Source: Psychrobacter sp. Pi2-52
Lineage (GTDB): Bacteria; Pseudomonadota; Gammaproteobacteria; Pseudomonadales; Moraxellaceae
Direction of reading: 5' to 3'
DNA length: 61,021 nucleotides
NCBI RefSeq assembly: GCF_904846705.1
Contig: NZ_CAJHBS010000022.1
Span: forward strand, 1 to 61,021
Shown here piece by piece: positions 45,903-55,500 of this stretch. Each line of letters opens with the position of its first letter. Position 1 is the first letter of the stretch. A program made the translations under genes and the position numbers. Under the pieces are notes generated by a model. That model did not search any database and was not told the DNA's origin. It was given only the letters and a program-made list of their open reading frames with translations.

Positions 45903-47342
45903 CTATACAGATGTCTCTTGCTGCACCTGCAAACGCTCAATTCTATCTAGATAAGCATGTCCTAGCTCCGGCTCTGCCGAGGCTATCCAAGCGGCATATC
46001 CTGACAACGTATTTAAAGTCTCATCCGCGCGTAATTTGCCGCCTGCCTCTAAGTTATGAACGGCTGCTCGTAACATTTTTTTGATCTGACGAGATACCCT
46101 AGGTACGCCTTGTCCATTGACCACCATGCCTGTCACTTGTTGCTGATTGCCTTTACGAATCACACGTGTCTTGTCGTTATTTAACGCAAAACCTTCTTCG
46201 CGTAATATCTTATGGACTGAGCCGAGCAGTTGTCCGATTAGCTTATTGTGCTGCGTATCGGCTTGTTTTTTTGCAGTGCTGGTCGTGGATTTAATCGTTG
46301 TTTTAGCCTTCGATTTGGGTGTAGTGACTTCAATAGCGGGCACACTAAAGGTCAAGTCATCGGCATAACGGCTATAACGTAGGCCCAATTGTTCTGCCAA
46401 TCCTGTCAAGCGGCGATCCAGATTTAAGCAAACGATGTTCGTTAATGCTGGACTGGTGGGTGCGCCTTGTGGCAAGGCTCTATCACCCAATGCCACATAA
46501 TAGGTGATGCCATCTTGCTGTACCACTTGCCTAGGCGACTCCGTACAGAGTAATGCCAGTAATGTCGAAATTTGCTCTGGGTAGCCGGCATGACGGAATA
46601 CGCCTTTGACACGGCGCCAGCTCACGCTAGGGAAGAAATCTTTGACATCAAGCTTAATAAGGAGCTCGCTATTGCTATGTACTGCTGCGTTGGTCACGAT
46701 AGATTTGCCGCGTACAAAGCCATGGGCGGCACCATGCGTCGTTAAGTTATTCAAAATATTATGCAAAATCCAGCGTTGTACAAACTTCAAACGTGGTATC
46801 GGCGACCATATTTGACGTGCTGTCCCATTGCGTTTGGCAATAGTAAAATGCGAATAAGACAGATTGGTTGCGACGTCCCTTTGATAGCACAATCCTTTTA
46901 ACTGCGGAATGGAAAGGTTAACCGCTTCTGCTAACTCATTATGTTTACGCAGCAGTGGCAGCTTGTTTTCAATCAGCCGATTGGCCGCGTCTTTTACGTC
47001 CCACTTATCGATACTGGTATCGTCCGTCCAATATACATGACGACCAAGGTAAACCATGTGATGCGCTTTATATGCTTGCCAAGCAGCTTTTTTGAGATTT
47101 TTTTCTTCAGCTGCTTCCTTTTTTAAGGCTCTTTTATAGCGATCCCGTTCTTTTGGGCTCATATTGTCGACAGGTTGACGATCGACCATAAAGCCTTGAC
47201 TGACCAGCTGCTGCTGAACATATTGGTAACGTCCGCCCGCCAGCTCAATATCTTGCCATAGTTGCTGCCACTGACGCTCAAAAGGAGTGGGTACTGGCTC
47301 AGGGCTGATGTAATCGTTATTGTTGGCTGTGTGTGTGGTCAT
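45903..47342 (-). CDS. retron-type reverse transcriptase
   Basis: A 479-residue reverse transcriptase. Core motifs run in order: RQIWSPIPRLKFVQRWIL; AHGFVRGKSIVTNAAVH, containing the retron NAxxH (218-222); KLDVKDFFPSV with the first catalytic Asp (232); LPQGAPTSPALTNIV; SRYADDLTFS with the catalytic YADD (326-329); and VTGMVVNG with the retron VTG (403-405). There is no maturase domain X or endonuclease, so it is not a group II intron protein. Two oddities are a ~150-residue N-terminal extension rich in Lys/Glu, and a Lys/Thr-rich insert (335-360) just after YADD. AAGGG inside the end of the SWIM gene is its ribosome-binding site, with 3 bp between the genes. It is the last gene of a four-part operon and probably makes msDNA or another short cDNA. 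Confidence 0.93.
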   Translation of the reverse strand: MTTHTANNNDYISPEPVPTPFERQWQQLWQDIELAGGRYQYVQQQLVSQGFMVDRQPVDNMSPKERDRYKRALKKEAAEEKNLKKAAWQAYKAHHMVYLGRHVYWTDDTSIDKWDVKDAANRLIENKLPLLRKHNELAEAVNLSIPQLKGLCYQRDVATNLSYSHFTIAKRNGTARQIWSPIPRLKFVQRWILHNILNNLTTHGAAHGFVRGKSIVTNAAVHSNSELLIKLDVKDFFPSVSWRRVKGVFRHAGYPEQISTLLALLCTESPRQVVQQDGITYYVALGDRALPQGAPTSPALTNIVCLNLDRRLTGLAEQLGLRYSRYADDLTFSVPAIEVTTPKSKAKTTIKSTTSTAKKQADTQHNKLIGQLLGSVHKILREEGFALNNDKTRVIRKGNQQQVTGMVVNGQGVPRVSRQIKKMLRAAVHNLEAGGKLRADETLNTLSGYAAWIASAEPELGHAYLDRIERLQVQQETSV

Positions 47343-47345
47343 ACA

Positions 47346-49583
47346 TTACATCCCTTGGTTTTCGATAAAGCCTTTGGCTTCAAATCTGGCAATATGTTGT
47401 AAAAATGCGGCTTTGGCTTGGGCAGGCTGATTGAACACCAGCTGCTGGCGCGTATCCTTGTCACCTATTGTTTGTTCAATGGTAATCTTCTTATGGGCAA
47501 TGGTGATGTAAACATAAGCAATAGCGGTCTCTTGTGCGGTTAACGCTTGTGTCTTATCGCTTGCAGTTGCAGTTGCATGTGACTGGGCAACTGGTTGAGC
47601 TAAGGCCGTCAAATCAAGTGTCGTTGCAACAGGTAATGTCATTAACGAGCTATGGGCTGCTACTTGTACGCTTTCTTTTTTATTCTTAGGTTGATTAAAG
47701 CGCTTACTCGGTACGCGTTTACTCAAGACACGAGTGTCATGCCAACTATCATTGCCCGTATTGTTTGGGTCGTATTGATTATATCTAAGTCGTAGCACAA
47801 TAAGATGCGCGCACACGCCATGAGTGAGACGATGTTGCAAGTACTGCGGACAGCTACATTCCGCCTTGGTAACTAGCCCTTCATCGCCTAATTGCAGCTG
47901 GCTGTGATAAGTACGTCTGTCTTCTTCGACATGAATATCTGCACGAATAGTAATACCTTTGACAGCGACAGTCTCAACTGTGAATTTCTGCACAGCATCT
48001 GTACGGCCAATCAAATCAAAAGCCTGCTTTTCTGCTTCGTTGTGATAAGCGAACTGTGCCATATCAAGCGGCACTTGGGTCAATGGTCTGTAATGATACA
48101 GCTGCGTCGCCACATCATAGCGAATTAAGCCTTGCTGAGTACCTGACAGTAACCACTGCTGTACTTGTGAGTGAGAAACAGGCACAGACGTTAATGAAGC
48201 ATCTGCTGATAGCGACTTTACCAAATCTTCTAGCGTACTAGGGGTATTTTCCAGTGTCTTAATTAATACAGACAAGCCATTATGCTCATCGTTATTATCA
48301 TTATTACTATCATCTAAGGTTGCTTTACTACTGTCTGATAACCCTTCAATAGCAGCTAATGTATTTTGCAGTGGGCGCTTTGGCAGTAACAAGTCAAAGT
48401 TTAATGACTGTGACCAGTTGGCTTGGCTAAAGCCTGTCATAGCAAAGGTAAAATGAAAGCCTTTGCCTTTTAGTGTCCAGTAGCTTGGCATGCCTTGCCC
48501 CAGTAGCGACACCGAAACGCTGTCAGTATGTGGCAATAGACATTTTAATAGGCTGAGACGACGGCGACCCCATAAGCGAATCAGCTTTGCTTGTTGACCT
48601 TGATAAGGCTTTTGCTGTTGGCTAATTTGGCTGGTGACAGTAATATCAAAAGGTTCTAATATAATCACCGGCAGCTGCTGCGGTCTAAGCTCAATTAATA
48701 GTCCACGGCGTTTGCCTTTGATATCAGCATGCATGCGCAGCTCAAATAGCACGTTATACAATGCGATTGGATCAAGATGGATGGTATCTTGTGGTAATTG
48801 ACCTGCGGATTGAACTTGTAGCAATGCTCTGACCCAGCTTTTGGGCACATTGATGCGCTTTTCTATGATCTGTTTTTTTACGGTGGGCGTGGTTACTGTA
48901 CTGTCAGTATCTGCTTCAGCTGTCTCTGGCATGGTTTCGAGTAATTGTAAGCCGACCGCTTCATGACCAATGTCTAATATCGTTTGTTGATGATCTCGTA
49001 TTTTCTCAATACCGTTAAACAAGGCCGCACTATAGTCAATGCTTGTCGTACCAAGGGTAGGTTTGGTATTTTGCTCAAACATCTCATTGGTCAATGTCAA
49101 TTGAGCATAGCAGCCTTCATCACGGCTAAATACCTCAAAGCTGACACCTTGCTCATGCACCTGAATAATCGGATCCAAAATACAAAAGGCAAGTGGGTCG
49201 TTATCGAATAGCCACGTGAAATAATCACGCTGCGCAGTAAACAGGTTTTTATTGCTGCTGGCACGGCGCATCTGCATAAATACCGTATATGCTGAGCGGT
49301 CTTTTGGTACATAGCGATAATCACTACTCACCACATCAAACAGCGCTAGCAAACTGTCACGAAAAACAAGGGGAGACTTGACCTTACCGTGGAAGTTAAC
49401 CTCCGATCGATTTAGCTGAGCAAATAGTGCCACATGCTGAGTGTGTTCGGTCGTTTGCGCCTCCGAAAGTGATTGACTGATTTGGCTGGGTGCGGCGTAG
49501 TCCAACTGCATCATCAGGCCATCAGTGTTTGCTACTTCTGACTCTGTTTCTGATGCTTGGTCTAATTGATTGTCTATAGTCAT
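47346..49583 (-). CDS. SWIM zinc-finger protein of the retron-like operon
   Basis: A 745-residue protein with a SWIM zinc finger. The pattern CxCx12CxH is seen as ECSCPQ (C576, C578) and GVCAH (C591, H593). SWIM fingers bind DNA or proteins. The region before it (470-570) looks like a small winged-helix plus beta structure, and the C-terminal ~60 residues (AIAYVYITIAHKKITIEQTIG...FEAKGFIE) are weakly WGR-like without the WGR triplet. A Ser/Asn/Asp-rich linker lies at about 415-440. ATG 49583 overlaps the upstream stop (ATGA) and follows AAGGAG by 7 nt, so translation is coupled. Its family is known next to HEAT-repeat genes and retron reverse transcriptases; the exact function is unknown. Confidence 0.88.
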   Translation of the reverse strand: MTIDNQLDQASETESEVANTDGLMMQLDYAAPSQISQSLSEAQTTEHTQHVALFAQLNRSEVNFHGKVKSPLVFRDSLLALFDVVSSDYRYVPKDRSAYTVFMQMRRASSNKNLFTAQRDYFTWLFDNDPLAFCILDPIIQVHEQGVSFEVFSRDEGCYAQLTLTNEMFEQNTKPTLGTTSIDYSAALFNGIEKIRDHQQTILDIGHEAVGLQLLETMPETAEADTDSTVTTPTVKKQIIEKRINVPKSWVRALLQVQSAGQLPQDTIHLDPIALYNVLFELRMHADIKGKRRGLLIELRPQQLPVIILEPFDITVTSQISQQQKPYQGQQAKLIRLWGRRRLSLLKCLLPHTDSVSVSLLGQGMPSYWTLKGKGFHFTFAMTGFSQANWSQSLNFDLLLPKRPLQNTLAAIEGLSDSSKATLDDSNNDNNDEHNGLSVLIKTLENTPSTLEDLVKSLSADASLTSVPVSHSQVQQWLLSGTQQGLIRYDVATQLYHYRPLTQVPLDMAQFAYHNEAEKQAFDLIGRTDAVQKFTVETVAVKGITIRADIHVEEDRRTYHSQLQLGDEGLVTKAECSCPQYLQHRLTHGVCAHLIVLRLRYNQYDPNNTGNDSWHDTRVLSKRVPSKRFNQPKNKKESVQVAAHSSLMTLPVATTLDLTALAQPVAQSHATATASDKTQALTAQETAIAYVYITIAHKKITIEQTIGDKDTRQQLVFNQPAQAKAAFLQHIARFEAKGFIENQGM

Positions 49584-52500
49584 TGACTGTCTCCTTCACC
49601 CTGATTGCTTTTTTGACTGCTGTCCTGACTATTTTGTGCTGCGATGGTCGAGCCAGGTTGCGCCTCCATATTGCCAGATGACAACGGACGCTTTTGCTGT
49701 GCTCGTATCATGGCACGTTGCCAGCGGCGTAGTACTTTATAAGCAAGCTTCTGAATGTCTGAGTTTTCATGTGCCATGAGCGTCGTCAGCCATTGTTCAA
49801 TATTTGGATCATGTAGCTGCCCAAGCGCTTCGATGGCACGGATACGAACCGTCAGCTCCATGTTGTCATTACTCGCACAATGATAGAGTGCGTCAGCGTC
49901 TTTTGCTTTGATCCACTGTAGCAGCTGTTGATTGATTGGTATCTCGGTAGACGAGCCCTTAGGTTTTAGCGCATTGTTTTTCAACGCATTTCTTACTACA
50001 GTTATTATGGATTTTTGGGTAGATGTATCGCTTTGTTCAATACGAGCAATCAAATTTTCTAACAAAGTCTGATTATCATAAGCGAGCTGCGGTTGAGCTG
50101 TAGCTGATACAGTGCTCAACGTTGGCAAGATACTTGATAGCACCTTATCTTCAGCGACAGGTCTAGCCAGTAGTGCCAACAACGCTTGCTGCCACCAACC
50201 GCTAACAGTCGTAGAGAGCAGTGGGACGGAAGTGATGGTCAATGGTTGACGCGCATTATTGAGCCAATCAAGCATTGCCGAGATTTGCTTAGTAGCCGCT
50301 TTATCGGTAGCACCTTTAGCAGTTGTAATGGCTATATGACGCATGATTAACCACACCAGTTGCGAGATGGTAGTACGTACTTGCTCAACCATATCAATCC
50401 ACTGACTATTATTGATGGTCGTTGGACTGCGGTTGATGGTGTCGATAAGCGTGTGCCATTGCTCGCTAGCTGTATCAAAACGCTGCTGTAACGTCGCAAC
50501 CATTTCTTTGTCTAAATAGTTAGTTGGATATTGGGTCAGATAACACAGTCCAATATGCTGTGTCAGTGTGTTACTACTGCTAATCAATGCGGTAAGCTGC
50601 GATGTTGGCATTTCTTGCTTGGCCATAATGGCATTTTGCAGCGCCATCAAGGTGTCAGCTGGCAAGTGCGCGCCATGCTGGGTGATAAATGCTGCCAGAT
50701 CATCGATGCTGCTATTATCAATGATACGCTTTAGACTCAAATGCTCAGTTTCTTCTACAAAGTCATTATTATGGCTTTGAATGGCTGCCCAATCATAAGG
50801 ATAAATCTGCGATGCAAGGCTGCCCCAAGTTTTTTGCGCCGCAGTGTAAGCCGCCATAAGCACAGCACGGTCTAGATTGCTTGTCTTTAAGATATCTAAC
50901 ATTAACGCTTTATTGGCATCGCTATCATTCATCTGCAGTAGCCATACCGCATGCCTTTGCGGACGGAAAAATATGGCTTTATCAAGATGAAGGCGTATAT
51001 AGCTGCGGATTTGTTCCCAAGCAGGCGTTGTGTTGAGCCAGCGCAGTCCATTTAACCAATGGATAATGGCCGGGTTGGTTGTTGTCAATGCGGGGTCTGA
51101 CAGATGTGATTTTAGTAGCTCAAAGATATGTGGACTGTGCTCAAAGTCACCACCTTGTGCAAGGCGACCTAAGGCTTCACTGGCCACGTCTTGTAAGTAG
51201 TGCTCGTCGTCCTCGGCCAGTTTGATTAACTTATCATAGGCTTTGTATAAGGTATGAACCTGTAAGTTTTTATCAGCGTTGTCCGCAGGCGAGCTAGCAT
51301 TAGGCGTGTCAGCATTTTGATTGTTATTGCTGCCTAGTAGCTCGCCAATGGCTAACACACTGCAGCTGCGGAATTCAGCATCAGGGTTATAATCGATCGT
51401 GGCCATCAAGATATTGACCCCATCAGCGTTACCACACTTAGCCAATCCTTCAGCCGCGGCAAATTGCACATCGGCGTCTTTATTACGCAGGGCGTTTTGT
51501 AATGAGGTAATGCTGCTATGTCGTCTTTTGGCTCGATATGCCAGTGCCTCTACCAATTTAAAGGTATAGTTAGCTGGTATCTGCTCGTAGGCTAGCGCTA
51601 AAGCGGTATCAATGCGCGAGGATAAATCGCTGTCGCCCGATTGTACCCATGTCAGTGACGGTAATAGCTGTGCGGCAAGCGCATAATCACTATGATTCAT
51701 AAGCGTAGTAAACAGTGATAACAAGACTTGCGAGTCTCTAGGATGCTGACGTTGTAACCAGCGCGTGTCTTCACGCTCGTCCAAATAATCCTCAATTTTT
51801 TGATCGTAACCACTGATTTTTACTAAGGTATCAAATAAATATTTACGCTCTTCTTTATTTTTTTGCGGCGTGTGCTCAAACAGACTTTCTAAACGCTGTA
51901 GCAATGGCGCCACGAGATTCGTGTTACGTAGGTCAGCGATATCTGAGTAGATAACTTGTTTGGGTTTGTTGATATGGGGATCGTCAAGTAAGGCTAATAA
52001 TCGTAAGTGCGCTTCATTAGCAACTTGTTCAGCAGTCGCAATATCAAAGCTACTCTTTAACTGACCTTCTAAAGTGTTCTTATTGATGAATTGGTACGAC
52101 GTGAGTGCCTCAGTAAGTAATTTCCAGCTACGATATCTCTCATTACTGGACTGAGCGTCTTCAGCAAAATCAAACAAGCTATCAAATAGCGTGCTGTCCG
52201 CAAAGAGTACGTCATGAAACTCGATCAGTTGACTCAGTGCTTGATATTTTGCATTCCAATCATCACTCTTCACAGCATGCAGCAAAAACGTCAGCTTTTC
52301 TTGGCACTGCACTGACGGCGATTGACTGTTTGCAAAGGGCGTGACGATGACTTGTTTCCATTCAGCAACGATCTGAGGCAGTAACGACTGACAATAAGTC
52401 TGTAGCCCAAGCAAGCTGGCTGGCAGATGGCCTAGTCGGCCTTTTAACAGCTGATAGGTCTCTTCTGCTAAGGTGTGATTATTGGTTTTTAACAAATCAA

Positions 52501-55500
52501 TGAGTTGTTGATCAGCGCTACTACTGACAGTAGCTGTATCCGATGGTTTGCTTTGCTGCTGTACGGCATTGTTATTTGCGGTATTTAGCAATAGATCCAA
52601 GCCGCGTTTGACCATATCACGGTAGGGCGTACTCATTGCATAGTCAGCCAGCTTTTTGGCAGGCATGTCCAGCTTATACAAGCATGCCCAAGCCAACTCA
52701 CGAGTGTCAAAACTACTATGGTTCAGTAGTGGCAACAACACGCGACTGGTACTGTCTCGCCAGTCCTCATCGTTATTAGTGTTGTTATTGGTGTTCAGCT
52801 GCGATGGTTGAGTAGCAAGCCACATTAGCCCTCGAATGGCTTGGTCTGTGGTGCTGCTATTAGCATAATAATCGTCGCCTGCACGTATGACACCAATCCA
52901 AGCGCCAAAGGCAAGAGACTGATAAGGATAATGCACTTCCTGACTATCTTGTTGTTCAGTAGGAGAGCTACCGACTGTTTGCGCATTGCCTGCCATATTA
53001 ACGGTGGCCGTAACTGGGTGAGCACTTAACAATGCCTGTAAACTGCGTTGCCATTTTTGTAATGTCTCAAAAACATCGTCCTCATCGTCATAGTAGTCAT
53101 GGGCGAGTAATTCAGATAAGTGGCAAATGACACTAATGGTTTGCGCGCGTACCAATGGCTGCTGATGTCGACTGAGGTTGGCGAGCTGTTGTAAGTTTTC
53201 GGTACTGACGGTTGTCAGGATACTTGCTCGGATAGAGGATGTATTATGCGACTGTCCTTTAACACCACCTTTATATGCCGTGTTTGGCATGGCATCTATC
53301 ATCATCGTAATGACTTCAGAGTGAGAAGATAAAATACTGCCTAATTGACGTGACAAATAATCACTTAGGTACTGCCACGTTGACGATAGTGCTTGCTGGT
53401 TATTGCGTTGTTGTACGTCATTCGGGTAACGAGCGAGTATATTGGCGTAGACTACTGCCGTGTCATTATCAGCAAAGCTTAATGTTTCTATCAGTCGATT
53501 GGGCCTGACAGTGCTGGTAGCGGTCTTTTCAGGAGCTTGCCTGCCACCTTGCAAGCCATTCTGTAAATCATTAAATATCAATAACAGTCTGGCTGCTAGG
53601 GCATAGGACTCTGACTCAAACAAAGGCTGTAATTGTCGTGCATGTGTAATACCTAAACCGTGCTGCGCTTGAAGCCAATAAACAGGCATTTTTGATGCTA
53701 CCAGATTGCTATTGTCGATATTGCCATAAATATCATGAGTCAACAAAGCCTGCCCACGCGTATCACCTAGGATAGCCAAACCAAAATTGGCACAATGGCA
53801 AATAATGGGGCTCTCATCTTTTTGCCATTTGAGCAGCAGATCAATATCGTTTACAGTCACCATGAGCGTGAGTGTTGGAGCAAGTGATTTAAAATCGGCG
53901 TCAGGGTGGTGTAAATATTTATCGTACCAGTTAAGCGCGTTGTATGTTGAGGGATAAGCTAGCTTTGATAAACCAAATAATGCTTGGCCTACATGACTGT
54001 ACCACTGAGTATATGTTTCACTTTTTTTGTCCTGAGATGGTATTGGTAGATCTAAGTAATGCTTAAAGACTTGGTACGCTTGCTCATCACTTCGCTTTGC
54101 CTGTTCTTCGTCAGTGTATAAGCGTGATTGGCTGGCCAGCAGTTGAGCGACTGTCAGCTGAATATCAGGATAAGGACTGTTGAGGGCCGCGGTAATCAAT
54201 GCTTCGTGATGATTCGGTTGATCATCAGTGCTACTATCATCTAGGCTACTGTAATCCGCTAAAATAGTAGGCTGTAAGTCTGTCAGCGCCAAAGCGACCG
54301 TCAAAGCTTGTTTACGTAGCTCAATACTGTCATCAGCGAACATAGCCACGATAGCTGGCATCAGTTGTGTTAGCTGAGTCGTATTGGCTTTGGCTTGCAC
54401 TGTCGTAAGGGCCAGTTGCTTGGTATCCGCATAAGGGCTGGCAAGCGCGTTCAGCATTACGTCAGCAAACCCTAAATGCTTGCTTTGCTTAAGTGTGATA
54501 TCAAAGGCTTGCTTACGGATAGCGGCAAACGTATCTGCAAAAAACAAGGTTAAAACAGCTTGATTGGTCTTTTGACTATCAGTTTCTTCAACTTTATTTG
54601 TTTTATGCTTCGATGTCATCGACAGCAACAGTCGTTGCCATTCTTCGATCGCAACTTGATGCACATCTTCAAAGAGGCTTTGCTGCAATAGCTCAATGAT
54701 GTCAACGATGGCACTGTCAGAAGTGTTTTTAGAAATATTGTCAGATGAATGCTTAAATTGGCGGTTTAATAGAACTTTAACCACTTCTAACCGAATGCTG
54801 GTAAAAGGATTATTCAATGCCTGTAGCAGTATGTCTGTCATCTCTGACGACATCTGAGCGCTTTTGTCACTGCTATTACCACTATTTGAGCTATCTGCTG
54901 CAACATGCTTTAAAAACAGTGCTAAAGACTGCTCGTGAATATCTTGATGTTTAGAAGCAAAACCCGTCGCTGCCCAAGACAATGCATTGTCTGCCAATTT
55001 GCCATAGGCTTGCATAGCCACTTGGCGCACGCCAGCGTCCTTATCGTCTAGTAATGTCGGTAGGACTGCTTTGGCGTCTTCTATATTTAAGTGGCCAAGC
55101 GCAGTGGCGACACCAGCACGGATGATGGCACTGTCATCATGGCTCATCAGACTAATCAGGGTGCCAAACGCCCGTTTGTCTTGCAAGCAAGCCAGCGCAT
55201 AAGCCGCTCGAAAACTGATATCTTCATGACTATTGCTTAAGCTTTGTAATAAGGGCTCTAACGTGTCATTGCTTAGCTTTATAGATTCAGTAGCAGGCTT
55301 CTTGAATTTTGCCGTTTTAGCCTTACCCTTAGATGCTTGGGCACTATCTACTTGCGAGATAAAATCTTGCGTGGATAAGGTTAAACGGATCGCCTCATCG
55401 GATTGTTTAACATTATTATTCGCCGCTGTACTACTAGCGTTATCTAGTAGCGTGCCGCGTAGTAAGCGAAAGTCATCAAAATCAGTCAGGGTACGCAATG

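Noticed and set aside
45903..47342. Reverse transcriptase as a group II intron maturase or CRISPR-associated enzyme
   Set aside because: No domain X or HNH region, no intron RNA structure at its flanks, and no repeats or cas genes. The NAxxH and VTG motifs fit retrons.
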